A stretch of DNA of 59,108 nt from Nitrosomonas sp. (GCA_016708955.1 JADJES010000014.1:1-59108); one strand, 5' to 3'. Positions 1 through 10,911 are shown, counted from the first letter of the stretch. Translations and numbers: made by a program. Notes: a model not told the origin generated them from the sequence alone.

Positions 1-610
1 ATGGCTGAGATCATTGATGAGCAAGTTGCAACTAATTTCTATTTTGACAAGAGCTTTAACAGCCAGGCCGTTAAGTTGTTACCCGGTGAATACTATGTTA
101 CAGACAAAGATATGCTCTTAGTAACAGTGCTCGGCTCATGCGTTGCAGCTTGTATTCGTGATTGTTACAGTGGTATCGGCGGTATGAATCATTTTATGCT
201 TCCAGATGGAGGAGGGGATGCAGGTAGTCCGTTAAATGCTTCAGCCCGATAGCACCCACGCTGGAAAGTACTGTGATTAACCAGTTATTAAAACTTGGTG
301 CCCGTCGGTGTAACCTTGAAGCCAAAGTATTCGGCGGCGGAAATGTTTTGGATGGATTAACGGTTGCAAATGTCGGTCCGCGGAACGCTGATTTTGTTCT
401 AAAATTCTTACAAACAGAAAAAATAAGAGTCGTCGCAAAAGATCTGGTCGATATTTATCCTCGAAAAGTCTATTTCTTCCCAAAAATAGTAAAGTGATGG
501 TGAAGAAATTGAGAAATACACATAACACTACGATTTCTCAACGAGAAAAAGATTATAGGCAGCGTTTACGTAAAGTTGATTCTGGTGGAGATATTGAGTT
601 ATTTACTTAA
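1..610 (+). pseudogene. cheD: Chemoreceptor glutamine deamidase CheD, frameshifted
   Basis: CheD deamidates glutamines on chemoreceptors and works with CheB in adaptation. The reading starts at the first base, so the true start may lie at or just before the window edge. The N-terminal frame keeps the catalytic Cys region (LGSCVAACIRD) and the His region (GGMNHFMLP). Frame is lost near base 250, where several small insertions and deletions replace the usual SARYGTHAMEVL-like stretch. It resumes at about 273 (INQLLKLGARR, VFGGGN), is lost again at a run of five A near 483-487 where six would keep frame, and then gives a normal CheD tail (KVMVKKLRNTHNTT to DIELFT) ending at the stop at 608-610. 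The restored length is about 200 residues, usual for the family. The cheB remnant follows 37 bp downstream. Either a decaying gene or, in part, base-calling error. Confidence 0.85.
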
Positions 611-647
611 TTCAATTCTGCCTCTTGTACTAAATTGAGCGTTTATC

Positions 648-1447
648 ATGAAAAAAATCAAAGTTCTTATAGTTGATGATTCTGCCTTAATTCGTAAATT
701 ATTAAGTGAAATTATTGCTAGTCAGCCTGACATGGAGGCTATTGGTTCTGCGCCTGACCCTCTAGTGGCACGTGAAATGATTCGAGAACTGAATCCTGAT
801 GTGCTGACGCTTGATGTGGAAATGCCCAAAATGGATGGGCTTGATTTTCTGGAAAAATTAATGCGGTTGAGGCCAATGCCGGTAGTAATGGTTTCAACAC
901 TAACTGAGAAAGGTTCTGATGTAACATTTCGTGCGCTTGAGTTGGGTGCGGTTGATTTTGTTTCTAAGCCGAAAATTGATCTTGCGACAGGATTGACTTA
1001 AACAGTCTTTGTAAAATATCGGTGGTTGAAGCGCAAGGTGGTGAAAGAGTGTTGCCAGGACATGCATATATCGCCCCAGGACATTCGCATTTGTTGCTCA
1101 AGCGTAGTGGCGCAAATTACATGACTGAATTAAATCAAGGCGAACTGGTTAGTCGACATCGGCCTTCAGTTGATGTACTATTTCGTTCAGCGGCTAATTG
1201 TGCAGGTAAGAATGCCATTGGTGTGATTCTGACAGGTATGGGTAAAGATGGTGCTGCTGGAATGCTGGAAATGCATAAAGCAGGCGCTTATAATTTTGCA
1301 CAAGATGAAGCAAGCTGTGTTGTTTTTGGAATGCCTAAAGAGGCAATTGCAGCGGGCGGAGTGAACGATATTGTTTCACTGAGAGAGATGGCTAAATCGG
1401 TATTGTCAAAAGTTTCCAGTATGGGATCACACGGTAATCGTATTTAG
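648..1447 (+). pseudogene. cheB: Chemotaxis methylesterase CheB with internal deletion
   Basis: CheB is a response regulator fused to a receptor methylesterase/deamidase. The receiver domain (about residues 1-115) is intact: VDDSALIR acidic pocket, phospho-acceptor Asp in LDVEMPKMDG, Thr in VSTLTEKG and Lys in VSKPK. The frame then stops at 999-1001. Sequence homologous to CheB resumes in another frame from about 998 (LNSLCKISVVEAQ, then ERVLPGHAYIAPG and LTGMGKDGAAGM). By comparison with the family, roughly 80 codons covering the linker and the start of the esterase domain are missing. These would hold the catalytic Ser and His; only the Asp (in MGKDG) survives. Unlike a single-base slip, a deletion of this size is unlikely to be a base-calling error, so the gene is probably truly dead. 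It follows cheD, as in many proteobacterial che operons. Confidence 0.88.
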
Positions 1448-1501
1448 CTTGCATTCATACTTATTTCTTGATTTGAGGTAAAGTAAAAAAGTACATCGTC
1501 A

Positions 1502-1995
1502 ATGAAAAAGATTATTTCTCAATTTATCGTATTTTTGGGTATTAGCTTTTTAGTAAGTTGCGGGTCTCTTCAGGAAAGAACTTCAGTTAAGTTTGATCCT
1601 AACCCTACTGCTAATCAATCGGCTGATACCAGTCATGTCAAAAAAGCACTTTATTCCCAGTTTTATGAATGGCAGGGCGTACGTTATCAACGAGGCGGAC
1701 TCAGTCAGCGGGAGTTGATTGTTCTGGATTTGTGCATTTGACGTTTAAATCAAAACTCGGTTTGCACCTGCCGAGAACAACCAGAATGCAAGCAAGGTTA
1801 GGAAAAGAAATTAGGAAAGATGATTTGAAGGCCGGTGATCTGATATTTTTTAAAACCGGTTCAGTCTCAGAGCATGTAGGCATTTATCTCGAGAAAAATA
1901 AATTTCTACATGCCTCTCAAAAACAAGGTGTCACAATATCCCGGTTAGATAATGTTTATTGGAAATCTAACTATTGGAAATCAGTTCGCATATAA
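1502..1995 (+). pseudogene. NlpC/P60 cell-wall hydrolase lipoprotein, single frameshift
   Basis: NlpC/P60 enzymes are papain-like endopeptidases that cut peptidoglycan stem peptides. The N-terminus has a lipoprotein signal: positively charged start, hydrophobic stretch and lipobox ending VSCGS, so it would be an envelope lipoprotein of about 165 residues. The catalytic domain shows the Cys in GVDCSGFV, the His in SEHVGIYL and the third polar residue in FLHAS. Frame changes between 1700 and 1720: SQSGVDCSG is expected after RGGL, but the DNA is one base short. One frameshift is the only defect visible, so the gene may be intact in the living cell. It is followed by the DUF4389 gene on the same strand. 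Confidence 0.82.
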
Positions 1996-2135
1996 ATAAT
2001 AATTCCAAGAAAGTTTGCATTCGTTTTCTTAAACGCATAAGCTTGGGTTTGTTCGTTTGCGTATTCATCGCTTTCAGTGTTACTGTGATGAGAAACTATA
2101 GCGCGGCTATATTGTTTTTGAATGCAGAATGGTGA
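1992..2135 (+). other. Gap with possible small membrane peptide lacking ATG
   Basis: Between the NlpC/P60 gene and the DUF4389 gene one frame stays open for 47 codons up to a TGA at 2133. It would encode a basic N-terminus followed by one hydrophobic segment (GLFVCVFIAFSVTVM). The first codon in the frame is ATA at 1992; alternative starts are TTG at 2043 and ATG at 2088, the last giving only 15 residues. No good ribosome binding site is visible. It may be a remnant or chance; low confidence. Confidence 0.18.
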
Positions 2136-2312
2136 GTAAATTCAATTTTTGTAGGAAAGTGAAATGAATGAAGAAATCAAACAGAGATTACAAAAAAAAG
2201 AAATCTGGCAACGTGGATTTTATATGATTCTTTTTATGTGTATCTATGGTTTCTCTAATTTCCTGATTGTCAGTATATTCTTTTTCCAGTATGTTACGTT
2301 GATATTAACTGG

Positions 2313-3642
2313 GGTTCATCCGGCAAGTGCGTACTTTAGGTTTAACAACAAGGACATAATTGGTTTCATGCAGCGCCATAATTTTGAGTTTAAAGAACTC
2401 GACATCTCTGAAACCATAGGCCATTTTGTGCAAAGTTTTATCTTGTTGTTGGTACCTTCCAACGGCCCGGTTGATAAACCATTAAAATCGAAATAAGCCA
2501 GGATACCTGAGCGGTGTGCTGCAATAGTTTTAGAAATTGCTTGAGCATGTTGACATCCGAAGCAGCGGCTTTTTTACCCATTCATCCAATGCATTTTGAG
2601 CTGAGAGTTTATCCGGTTGATGCCAGATATTGCGTAACTCTTCTTTCATGTAATAGGCCGTTGCCAAGGCTCATTGAGCTTTAATGCTTCGTCCAGACGT
2701 TGACGTTCATTGCGCTTGTCATCCAGGTTGTCAGGGTTCTTCAGCAACAGCCAGCGAATGCCCTTCAAAACGGGTTTGCCCAACCCATTTCTGCTTCTCG
2801 TTGCAGATCCTGACGCAGTTTTGTCAACTTTTCGTTGAACAGCTTAATAATATGGAAGTGATCGAACACTAGCGTTGCATCTGGGATATTAGCCCGCACC
2901 GCACTGAGTATGCTGGCCCCATGTCGGTCGCAACCGCTTCAATCCGTGCACCGATCGTTTCAAACGCTTCCAAAACGGAATCAGTGCATCGGCACCTTTC
3001 CATTGCCAACAAAATCACTGCCCCACGTTGAAGATCCAGAACTATCGTTAAATAACCCAGCTTCTTGCCTTGGTATATTTCATCCAGCGCAATGCGTTTT
3101 ATCTTGGCCATTTCGGCAACCGATAACGTTTATTCAGATTGTCCTTCTGTATTCCCTTAACCAGATCCCAGCTCACTCCAAGATGGCGTGCTACTGCCTG
3201 GATGGTCATGTGCCTAGAGATCCAAACCAATCTTTCGAAAGAACGTGTATAGCGCTTGTGCTCATCAGCAAACTGTATCTTTACCTGACGAACTGCTTGG
3301 CATCGGTGCATTCTACCCGCTGAACTGGAAGGTCGATATAGACCTTTGCCCCGGACTGTCCTGAAGCGTCTAACCAACTTTCCCCGGCAATGTATCTCGC
3401 GGCTTTTACATACCGGACATCTCAATCGCTAATGATCCGCTTGTATTGCAACAACTATGACACCCGCAATAAAACAAGTGCTTTGATAAAAATAACCAAC
3501 TATACCAAAGGCGTGATACAGCAGAACTGGTCGACATGTTGAAAAAACCTCTTCGTTGAAAATCAGAGATAATTTCAACCTTTAATTCACTTTATTTCAA
3601 CATGCATTTCTGACTAACAAGTACGCACTTGCCGGATGAACC
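2313..3642. mobile_element. ISL3-family insertion sequence, copy 1
   Basis: The element is 1330 bp. Its left end begins GGTTCATCCGGCAAGTGCGT and its right end is the reverse complement of this, a 24-bp perfect terminal inverted repeat. It is flanked by the 8-bp direct repeat TTAACTGG at 2305-2312 and 3643-3650, the duplication length known for ISL3-family elements. A second copy lies at 37942-39291. Copy 1 lacks single bases at many homopolymers relative to copy 2, so its transposase is broken into pieces. Confidence 0.93.
2342..3537 (-). pseudogene. ISL3-type transposase, multiply frameshifted
   Basis: Only fragments are readable: the N-terminal zinc-finger part (CPVCKSREIHCRGKLVRRF), the helix-turn-helix (ARHLGVSWDLVKGIQ) and the start of the DDE core (AVATDMGPAY). 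The start at 3537 (MSTSLL-like in copy 2) and the stop position are taken by comparison with copy 2. Several one-base deletions in short A/T/G/C runs separate the pieces. It encodes no full-length transposase as written; whether that is real or an assembly artefact cannot be told from the sequence. Confidence 0.85.
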
Positions 3643-3816
3643 TTAACTGGTCAAACAAATGTGTTGCTACTTGGATTCAGTAAGAATTTAGGTGCCTATA
3701 TCCATCAAATAATAATCTTTCTATCATTTAACAATGATCAACGCCCATTTCCATTCAGTGCATGGCCGAATGGTACAAGCGATATTGAACCGATTAGAGA
3801 TACCAAAACAAACTGA

Positions 3817-4292
3817 TGTTAGTGCGGAAAATAGCGTGAAGTAATTGTCGTATTTCATAAGTGCTATGCCCTAACATTTGAAACCATTTCTCTGTAATTA
3901 AAATCAGAATCTATTTCTTGACAATTCAAATGATCCACAGATTGAAGAAGTTATAGAGACCACTTTGGGTGGTTTCCTGTTTAGATGAAGGGATGCAATT
4001 AACAATATGATAAATATAGAATAATTAAAATGTTAAATAATTAATCAATCTAAGGAAATCCTTGGAAATTTATCAGCTAATTGTTTAAACCAAGCAGTTA
4101 TTCACAAACTTATCCACAGGAATTGTGGATAATCAATGAAACACCATGACAAATAAGGTGATAGCTCGAAAAACGGCAATCAATCTCTGCGGACTTAATT
4201 CCCCGCTGTTTGTGGCGGAGTGGTCTGTTTTTTGCAACGCAATGAACAATCCAGCAAACTGATTCAGTTGAAACAGCTATTGAGATTAACCA
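3817..4292. other. Intergenic region upstream of ROK kinase
   Basis: AT-rich stretch after the restored DUF4389 stop. No coding frame with family resemblance is seen on either strand. A short inverted pair around 4100-4130 (TTATCCACAGGAATTGTGGATAA) could form a hairpin. No promoter is called with confidence. Confidence 0.4.
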
Positions 4293-5186
4293 ATGCGCAT
4301 CGGTATTGATTTGGGTGGTACGAAAATAGAAGGTGTGGTGCTGGATCATGATGGCCATGAATTGCTGAGAAAACGTGAGGATACGCGGCAATCTGAGGGT
4401 TATCAGGCTATTTTGCACACAGTGAAGCAACTTGTCGGAGATCTTGAAGCTGAGATTGGCAAGAAATGTTCGATCGGAATCGGTACCCCAGGCACTATTT
4501 CTGCAGTAACAAGTACCATGAAGAATTCTAATGCTGTCTGCCTGAATGGGCGGCCATTGCTTGAGGATTTGCAAACACTGCTGCATCGGCCGCTACGCAT
4601 TGCCAATGATGCCAATTGCTTTACTTTGAGCGAAGCGCTGGATGGCGCGGGGAAAGGCTATGGTGTAGTGTTCGGCGTGATCATGGGTACCGGCGTGGGT
4701 GGAGGCCTCGTGTTCAACGGACAATTGCATCAAGGTCATCAACATCTTGGTGGCGAGTGGGGCCATAATATCCTGGAGCTGGATGGACCGGATTGCTACT
4801 GTGGCCATAAAGGCTGTGTTGAAACGCTGATTTCCGGTCCTGGACTGGCCGCTGATTTTCAACGTTACGGCGGGGGCAGTGCATTGCTAGCCAGAGATAT
4901 CGTGGCGCTGGCAGCACGAGGCGATGCTTTAGCAGAGGCTGCACTGCAACGTTTTTTTGATCATTTTGGCCGTGCCATGGCCATGGTGGTGAATATCCTC
5001 GATCCGGATGCGATTATACTGGGTGGCGGACTTTCCAACGTGGAGAGACTTTATTCTGAAGGACGTGCGCGGGTAGCGCATTATGTTTTTAATGATGAGT
5101 TTATTACCCCGATTTTGAAAAATGTTCACGGCGACAGCTCCGGCGTGCGGGGGGCAGCGCAGTTATGGCGTAGTGATGAAATCTAA
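4293..5186 (+). CDS. ROK-family sugar kinase (fructokinase / N-acetylhexosamine kinase type)
   Basis: ATP-dependent cytoplasmic kinase of free hexoses. The 297-residue length fits the family. The N-terminal phosphate-binding motif is DLGGTKIEG (residues 6-14). The substrate region reads IGTPGTIS, then NDANCF with the base-catalyst Asp, then GTGVGGGLVFNGQ. The ROK zinc motif is complete: GEWGHN supplies the His and CYCGHKGCVET supplies three Cys. The C-terminal part has DAIILGGGLSN. The overall pattern is closest to Mak/NagK-type enzymes; fructose or N-acetylglucosamine is the likely substrate, but which one cannot be decided here. It is monocistronic in appearance, with the convergent nnr gene 28 bp downstream. 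Confidence 0.9.
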   Translation: MRIGIDLGGTKIEGVVLDHDGHELLRKREDTRQSEGYQAILHTVKQLVGDLEAEIGKKCSIGIGTPGTISAVTSTMKNSNAVCLNGRPLLEDLQTLLHRPLRIANDANCFTLSEALDGAGKGYGVVFGVIMGTGVGGGLVFNGQLHQGHQHLGGEWGHNILELDGPDCYCGHKGCVETLISGPGLAADFQRYGGGSALLARDIVALAARGDALAEAALQRFFDHFGRAMAMVVNILDPDAIILGGGLSNVERLYSEGRARVAHYVFNDEFITPILKNVHGDSSGVRGAAQLWRSDEI

Positions 5187-5214
5187 AGATAAGTCACGCT
5201 GCTAAGCACCTATT

Positions 5215-6753
5215 TCACCATCCGTGCAACACTGCATTATTTCCCTGATAAATCCACTCATTCAACAATAACCGCCCAGCAACAATGATCTCCGACGCAA
5301 CCATTCCCAGCGGCCCATGATTCTGCTGCAACAATTGATCCGCCGCTGCGCCGTGCAAATAAACCGCCAGCAACAGCGCCTGATCCGGATTCAAACCTTG
5401 TGCAATCAGTGCGCCGATTATTCCCGCTAACACATCGCCGGTACCTGCGGTGCTGAGTCCGGGATTGCCGCTGGTGTTCAGGTAACGCTTTCCGTCCGGG
5501 AAACAACAAATGCTGCCAGCGCCTTTCAATACAGCGTAACAATTGAATTGCTGCGCGATTTGATGGACGGCATTCATGCGGTTGCTTTGTACAGCGGCGG
5601 TATCGGTATTCAATAGGCGGGCGGCTTCGGCGGGGTGCGGTGTCAAGATGGTGTGAGCGTTACGCTGGCTGAGTGTTATGCCCAAGTGAGGGTGCTGTGC
5701 AATCAGGTTGAGCGCATCGGCATCGAGAACCAGCGTCACGTCACTATTCAGTGCACTCTCCAGCCAGGACAACGCTTCCGCTGTATTGCCGAGACCGGGG
5801 CCAACCACCAGACAATTCAAGGGTCTTAACGTGAACAGCTCAGATGGGAAGCGCAGCATGAGTTCCGGTTGCGAGAAATCGACCGGCGGTGCAGCCTGTG
5901 CCAGCAAGCCCAAATAAACGCGTCCTGCGCCCAGATGCAAGGCTGATCGTCCTGCCAGCAGCGCTGCGCCGACCATGCCGGTGGAACCGCCGAGGATTGC
6001 CACGTTGCCGAAAGAACCTTTATGGCTATTGGCGGAGCGGGGTGGCGGCAGTAACGATTGCGCGAGTTTTTGATTGAGCAGCCAGGTGTGCGGTGCGGGT
6101 GGTGAATTGAGTTGAATATCCAGCTCGCGCAGCAGAACAGTGCCGCAATATTCGGGACCGAAATTGGTGAATAAACCGGGTTTGAGTCCAATAAATGTCA
6201 CGGTAGTGGTGGCGCGGATTGCTGTGCCATAAATGCAGCCGTCGTCGCTGCCCAGGCCGGATGGAATATCCAGCGCCACGATGGGCACATTCAGTTGATT
6301 GACGGTCTCCACCCATTTCCGGTATGTGCCCTCGATTGGCCGGTTCTGGGATTGATCCAAACCAATGCCAAACAGCCCGTCGATCACTGCACCCCAGTTT
6401 TGATCGCCGTCGGGGATGCCGGTAGAAATTTCACCGCCGATATCGAACCAGGCTTGGATTGCCTGTTTGGCATCCGGCGGAACACGATTAGGGTCGCCGG
6501 TGAATACTACGGTGACCGCATTGCCCCATTCTTTTAGATAACGCGCCACAACAAAGGCATCGCCGCCGTTATTGCCCGGTCCGGCGAGCACCAAGACGTG
6601 ATGGTTTGGGTTGGTGAGCAATTGGTCACGGACGATTTGCGCTGCGGCCAAGCCTGCTTTTTCCATCAAGCGGGGCGGTTTCGGCAGCATCGCGGACTGA
6701 TGCTCAATTTCACGTATTTCGGCGGTTAAAAATACCGGATCGGCAATGGTCAT
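5215..6753 (-). CDS. nnr: Bifunctional NAD(P)H-hydrate epimerase / ADP-dependent dehydratase
   Basis: Metabolite-repair enzyme: the N-terminal half epimerises damaged NAD(P)H hydrate and the C-terminal half dehydrates it back to NAD(P)H using ADP. The N-domain (about residues 10-215) has VLAGPGNNGGDAFVVARYL and LDIPSGLGSDDG. The C-domain (about 225-510) has the kinase-like motifs GSTGMVGAALLAGR, DADALN, LTPHPAEAARL and the anion-hole NPGLSTAGTGDVLAG. The first ATG at 6753 (MTIADPVFLTAEI) was chosen; a GTG at 6780 would add nine residues, and neither has a strong ribosome binding site. It is transcribed away from purL, the two starts being about 85 bp apart, so the promoters of both lie in that gap. 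Confidence 0.93.
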   Translation of the reverse strand: MTIADPVFLTAEIREIEHQSAMLPKPPRLMEKAGLAAAQIVRDQLLTNPNHHVLVLAGPGNNGGDAFVVARYLKEWGNAVTVVFTGDPNRVPPDAKQAIQAWFDIGGEISTGIPDGDQNWGAVIDGLFGIGLDQSQNRPIEGTYRKWVETVNQLNVPIVALDIPSGLGSDDGCIYGTAIRATTTVTFIGLKPGLFTNFGPEYCGTVLLRELDIQLNSPPAPHTWLLNQKLAQSLLPPPRSANSHKGSFGNVAILGGSTGMVGAALLAGRSALHLGAGRVYLGLLAQAAPPVDFSQPELMLRFPSELFTLRPLNCLVVGPGLGNTAEALSWLESALNSDVTLVLDADALNLIAQHPHLGITLSQRNAHTILTPHPAEAARLLNTDTAAVQSNRMNAVHQIAQQFNCYAVLKGAGSICCFPDGKRYLNTSGNPGLSTAGTGDVLAGIIGALIAQGLNPDQALLLAVYLHGAAADQLLQQNHGPLGMVASEIIVAGRLLLNEWIYQGNNAVLHGW

Positions 6754-6838
6754 AATTTTCAGTATCGCTGGATGATCCACGATAAGTACATCTTCTCGTG
6801 TAAAATTGCAATCTTTAAATAATCGCTTATTTCCTCTG

Positions 6839-9800
6839 ATGCTTCAATTTTGTGGTGGACGTGCGCTTTCTCCGTTTCGTCTGGAAAAATTACTCAAAGA
6901 AATTAATACACTGAACCTGCAAGTATCCGCGGTCCATACGGAATACTGGCATTTCTGTTCGCTAACACGAAACCTGCAGGATGATGAGCTCGGTGCGCTG
7001 AGAAAGTTACTCAACAATGATCCGGCGCAGGAGAGTAATCCGTATCCCGGCGAGTTCTTTTTAGTATTGCCGCGTCCGGGAACCATTTCTCCCTGGTCGA
7101 GTAAAGCGACGGATATTGCGCGCCACTGCGGATTAATCGCCATTGAGCGCATTGAACGGGGTATCGCGTTTTATATTCAATGTCATACAAAACTTTCTGC
7201 AGAGGATAAGGCACGTCTCGCGCCACTCATTCATGACCGGATGACGGAAGCCGTGTTTGGTTCATTCGATGATGCGGCCAAGTTGTTTCAGCATTTTGCA
7301 CCGAAGCCGCTTAACACCATTGATGTGATGAACGGCGGTATCGAGGCGCTGCGGCAGGCGAACCAAGCCATGGGATTGGCGCTGTCGGCGGATGAAATTG
7401 AGTATCTGGCCTATCATTTCACGCAAGCTGCGCGCAATCCGACCGATGTGGAATTGATGATGTTTGCCCAGGCGAACTCTGAGCATTGCCGCCATAAAAT
7501 TTTTAATGCGGATTGGATTGTGGATGGCAAATCGCAAGACAAATCGCTGTTTGCGATGATCCGCAACACGCATCAAACGCATCCGCAAGGCACGATTGTG
7601 GCGTATTCCGATAATTCGAGTGTCATCGAAGGGGCAGAGATTACGCGTTTTTATCCGGGTAACCAGCAGGTTTATGGTTATACCCAAGAAAAAACACATT
7701 TGTTGATGAAAGTTGAAACGCATAATCATCCGACCGCCATTTCACCATTTCCCGGCGCTGCAACCGGTGTCGGCGGAGAAATTCGCGATGAAGGTGCAAC
7801 CGGCCGTGGCGCCAAACCGAAGGCCGGTCTGTCCGGTTTCTCGGTGTCCAATTTGAATATTCCCGGTTATGCGCAACCGTGGGAATACGATCGTTCCAAT
7901 CCCGATGGCCAGTCAACGTATGGCAAACCCGGGCGCATTGCTTCTGCGTTGCAAATCATGCTGGAAGGACCGATTGGTGGCGCGGCGTTTAATAATGAAT
8001 TCGGACGGCCTAATCTGGCGGGATATTTCCGCACGTTCGAGGAACGCGTTGCCGGAGAAATGCGCGGTTATCACAAACCGATCATGCTGGCCGGCGGTAT
8101 CGGGCAGATTTCGGACCGGCATGTGCGCAAGGAAAAATTTCCGCCGGGTACCTTGCTGATTCAATTGGGCGGGCCGGGTATGCTGATTGGATTGGGTGGT
8201 GGCGCGGCTTCCAGCATGGATACCGGTACCAATCGGGAAGCACTGGATTTTGACTCGGTGCAACGCGGCAATCCGGAAATGGAACGGCGCGCCCAGGAAG
8301 TCATCGACCGTTGCTGGCAGTTGGAAAGAACCGGTGCAGGCAATCCGATTTTATTCATTCATGATGTCGGCGCCGGTGGTTTATCCAATGCGTTTCCGGA
8401 ATTGGTGCACGACTCCGGCAGAGGCGGGTGTTTTAATTTGCGCGATATTCCTTCTGAGGAATCCAGCATGTCACCGATGCAGATCTGGAGTAACGAAGCG
8501 CAGGAACGTTATGTATTGGCCATCAAACCGGAATCGTTAGCGCTATTTCAAAGCATCTGTGAGCGCGAGCGTTGCCCATTTTCAGTCGTGGGTGAGGCAA
8601 CCGCTGATGAACAATTGCTGGTGATTGATCAGGAATCAGCAATACCGCCTGTCGATATGGCGTTGTCGGTATTGCTGGGCAAACCGCCCAAAATGACCCG
8701 CAATGTTGTTCACGGCGACAGAATACATCCGGCACTCGATTGGTCTGGTACGGATTTGACCGAAGCCGCCTACCGGGTTCTGCGTTTGCCCGCGGTGGCC
8801 GACAAAACTTTTTCTGATCACGATTGGTGATCGCAGTGTCGGCGGCATGACGGCTCGCGATCAAATGGTCGGCCCGTGGCAGATTCCGGTCGCCGACGTC
8901 GCGGTGACCAGCATGGGGTATCAGACTGATCTCGGCGAAGCATTTGCCATCGGCGAGCGCACGCCGCTGGCGTTGATCGATCCCGCGGCGGCAGCGCGGA
9001 TGGCAGTCGGCGAAGCGATCACCAATATCGCTGCTGCGGCGATTGCTGAGATCGGCAATATTAAGCTGTCAGCCAACTGGATGGCGGCGACCGGTCATCC
9101 GGGCGAAGATGCCGGGTTATATGATGCGGTTTATACCGTTGGCATGGAATTGTGCCCGCAACTGGGAATCAGCATCCCGGTGGGGAAAGATTCGATGTCG
9201 ATGAAGACTGCCTGGGAAGAGACCGATCAAAAGACGCATGCGAAGATCCGCAAAGAAGTGACCGCACCCTTATCACTGATCATTTCTGCATTTTCCAGTG
9301 TCACCGATGTGCGCAAAACTTTGACGCCGCAATTACGCACCGATTGCAGTGAGACAGAATTAATTCTGATTGATCTGGGTCAAGGGCAGAATCGTTTGGG
9401 CGGTTCGGCACTGGCGCAAGTGTATAAACAAGTCGGCAATGTCGCGCCGAATATCGACGGTGAAGCCGGTGCCGCCAAACTCAAGGCGCTGTTTGCCGCG
9501 ATTCAGCAGCTTAATCTGGAAAACAAGCTATTGGCTTACCATGACCGTTCCGACGGCGGTCTGTTTGTGACGCTGTGCGAAATGGCGTTTGCCGGGCATA
9601 CCGGAGTGACGGTTAATCTGGATCAGTTGTGTTTTGACGCGCAGTGCAGCGATATCGATGGATCTGAATTGCAACCCGAACAATTGGGCGGCCGCTTCCT
9701 GGAACGTTTATTTGCTGTGCTGTTCAATGAGGAATTGGGTGTCGTTCTGCAGATTAATACCGCGCAGCGTCAGGAAGTCATGTGCGTGTTAACCGAAGCC

Positions 9801-10850
9801 GGGTTACGCGATGCCAGTTTTGTCATCGGACAACTGAATGCAGCCGATGAAATCCGCCTGATGCGCAATAATAAGCCGGTGCTGGCAGAAAAACGGATCG
9901 ATTTGCAGCGCGCCTGGTCAGAAACCACGTACCAGATGCAAAAACTGCGCGACAATCCGGTCTGTGCGCAACAGGAATACGACCGCATTCTGGATGCCGC
10001 TGATCCCGGTCTACAGGTTGCACTGCGTTTTGATGCGGATGAAGATATCGCCGCGCCGTATATCCAAACCGGAGTGCGTCCCCGCATGGCGATCTTGCGA
10101 GAACAAGGTGTGAATGGCCATGTGGAAATGGCGGCGGCATTTGATCGGGCAGGTTTTAGCGCAATTGATGTGCACATGAGCGATATCATTGCGGGGCGTG
10201 TGTCGTTAAAAGATTTTAAAGGATTTGTCGCATGCGGCGGATTTTCCTATGGCGATGTGTTGGGTGCGGGCGAAGGCTGGGCCAAATCGATTTTATTCAA
10301 TTCCCGCGCACGACATGAATTTGAGGCATTTTTTCAGCGCAACGATACTCTCGCACTGGGTGTCTGTAATGGCTGTCAGATGATGAGTAATTTGCATGAA
10401 ATCATTCCCGGTGCTGAAACCTGGCCGCGTTTTAAGCGCAATCTATCGGAACAATTTGAAGCGCGCTTTGTGATGGTGGAAATACAGCAAAGCCCGTCGT
10501 TATTTTTTGACGGCATGGCAGGCAGCCGGATGCCGATCACGGTGGCGCATGGTGAAGGCAAGGTTGAATTTTCTTCAGGTCAACCGGAGAATGTTGCTGC
10601 ATTGGTGACGGTGCGTTTTGTGGATAATCACGGGCAAGTGTCTGAGAATTATCCGTATAACCCGAATGGATCGCTCCAGGGGATAACCGGATTAACCACG
10701 CCCGATGGACGTTTTAATGTATTAATGCCGCATCCGGAGCGGGTATTTCGGGTATCGCAACACTCTTGGTATCCCAACGCACGGTCTGGCTCAACTGAAG
10801 ATGGCCCATGGATGCGTTTGTTCAGGAATGCCCGTAAATGGGTTGGGTAA
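6839..10850 (+). pseudogene. purL: Phosphoribosylformylglycinamidine synthase, one-base frameshift
   Basis: PurL converts FGAR to FGAM with glutamine and ATP in purine synthesis. This is the large proteobacterial form, about 1,330 residues. The family start MLQF is at ATG 6839; an upstream start in the same frame would add extra residues. The part before 8830 carries the N-terminal domain, linker and first ATP-binding half (ANSEHCRHKIF, THNHPTAISPFPGAATGVGG). The part from 8847 carries the second half and a C-terminal class I glutamine amidotransferase domain (GVCNGCQMMSNL with nucleophilic Cys; MPHPERVFR with His). Frame is lost at the five-T run 8809-8813: with four T the text reads KTFLITIGDRSVGGMTARDQ, the normal family sequence. 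With nothing else wrong in 4 kb and the gene needed for purine prototrophy, an extra T from sequencing is likelier than a dead gene. Confidence 0.93.
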
Positions 10851-10883
10851 GCTATTGTGGGAGCTTTCTTAATCTTTAGATAG

Positions 10884-10911
10884 CCCCTCTCGACAGGCTC
10901 AGGGCGAACGG
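10884..10911. repeat. REP-like palindromic unit fragment
   Basis: The core TCGACAGGCTCAGGGCGAAC belongs to a dispersed intergenic repeat often seen in beta- and gammaproteobacterial genomes (recalled, not searched). Only one half-unit is present here, 34 bp after the purL stop. Confidence 0.5.

Larger units (their letters stand above)
2164..3816 (+). pseudogene. DUF4389 membrane protein gene interrupted by ISL3 element
   Basis: Removing 2313-3642 and one copy of the 8-bp duplication joins 2164-2312 to 3651-3816 and gives one uninterrupted frame of 105 codons including the stop. The protein starts MNEEIKQRLQKKEIWQRG, has a hydrophobic segment (about 20-50: LFMCIYGFSNFLIVSIFFFQ), a second one (AYIHQIIIFLSF) and the tail RPFPFSAWP, which matches the usual end of DUF4389 proteins. 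Function of the family is unknown; small inner-membrane proteins are implied. In the window the gene is split after codon 49 plus two bases, and the left part runs into the IS end. Both halves are free of frameshifts, so the insertion is probably recent. Confidence 0.85.

Noticed and set aside
4110..4586. Minus-strand frame of 158 codons overlapping the ROK start
   Set aside because: It conflicts with a clearly conserved gene and has no family features.
6839..10850. A natural split of PurL into two subunits
   Set aside because: The small PurL/PurQ/PurS system has different domain borders. Here one base restores the large form exactly.
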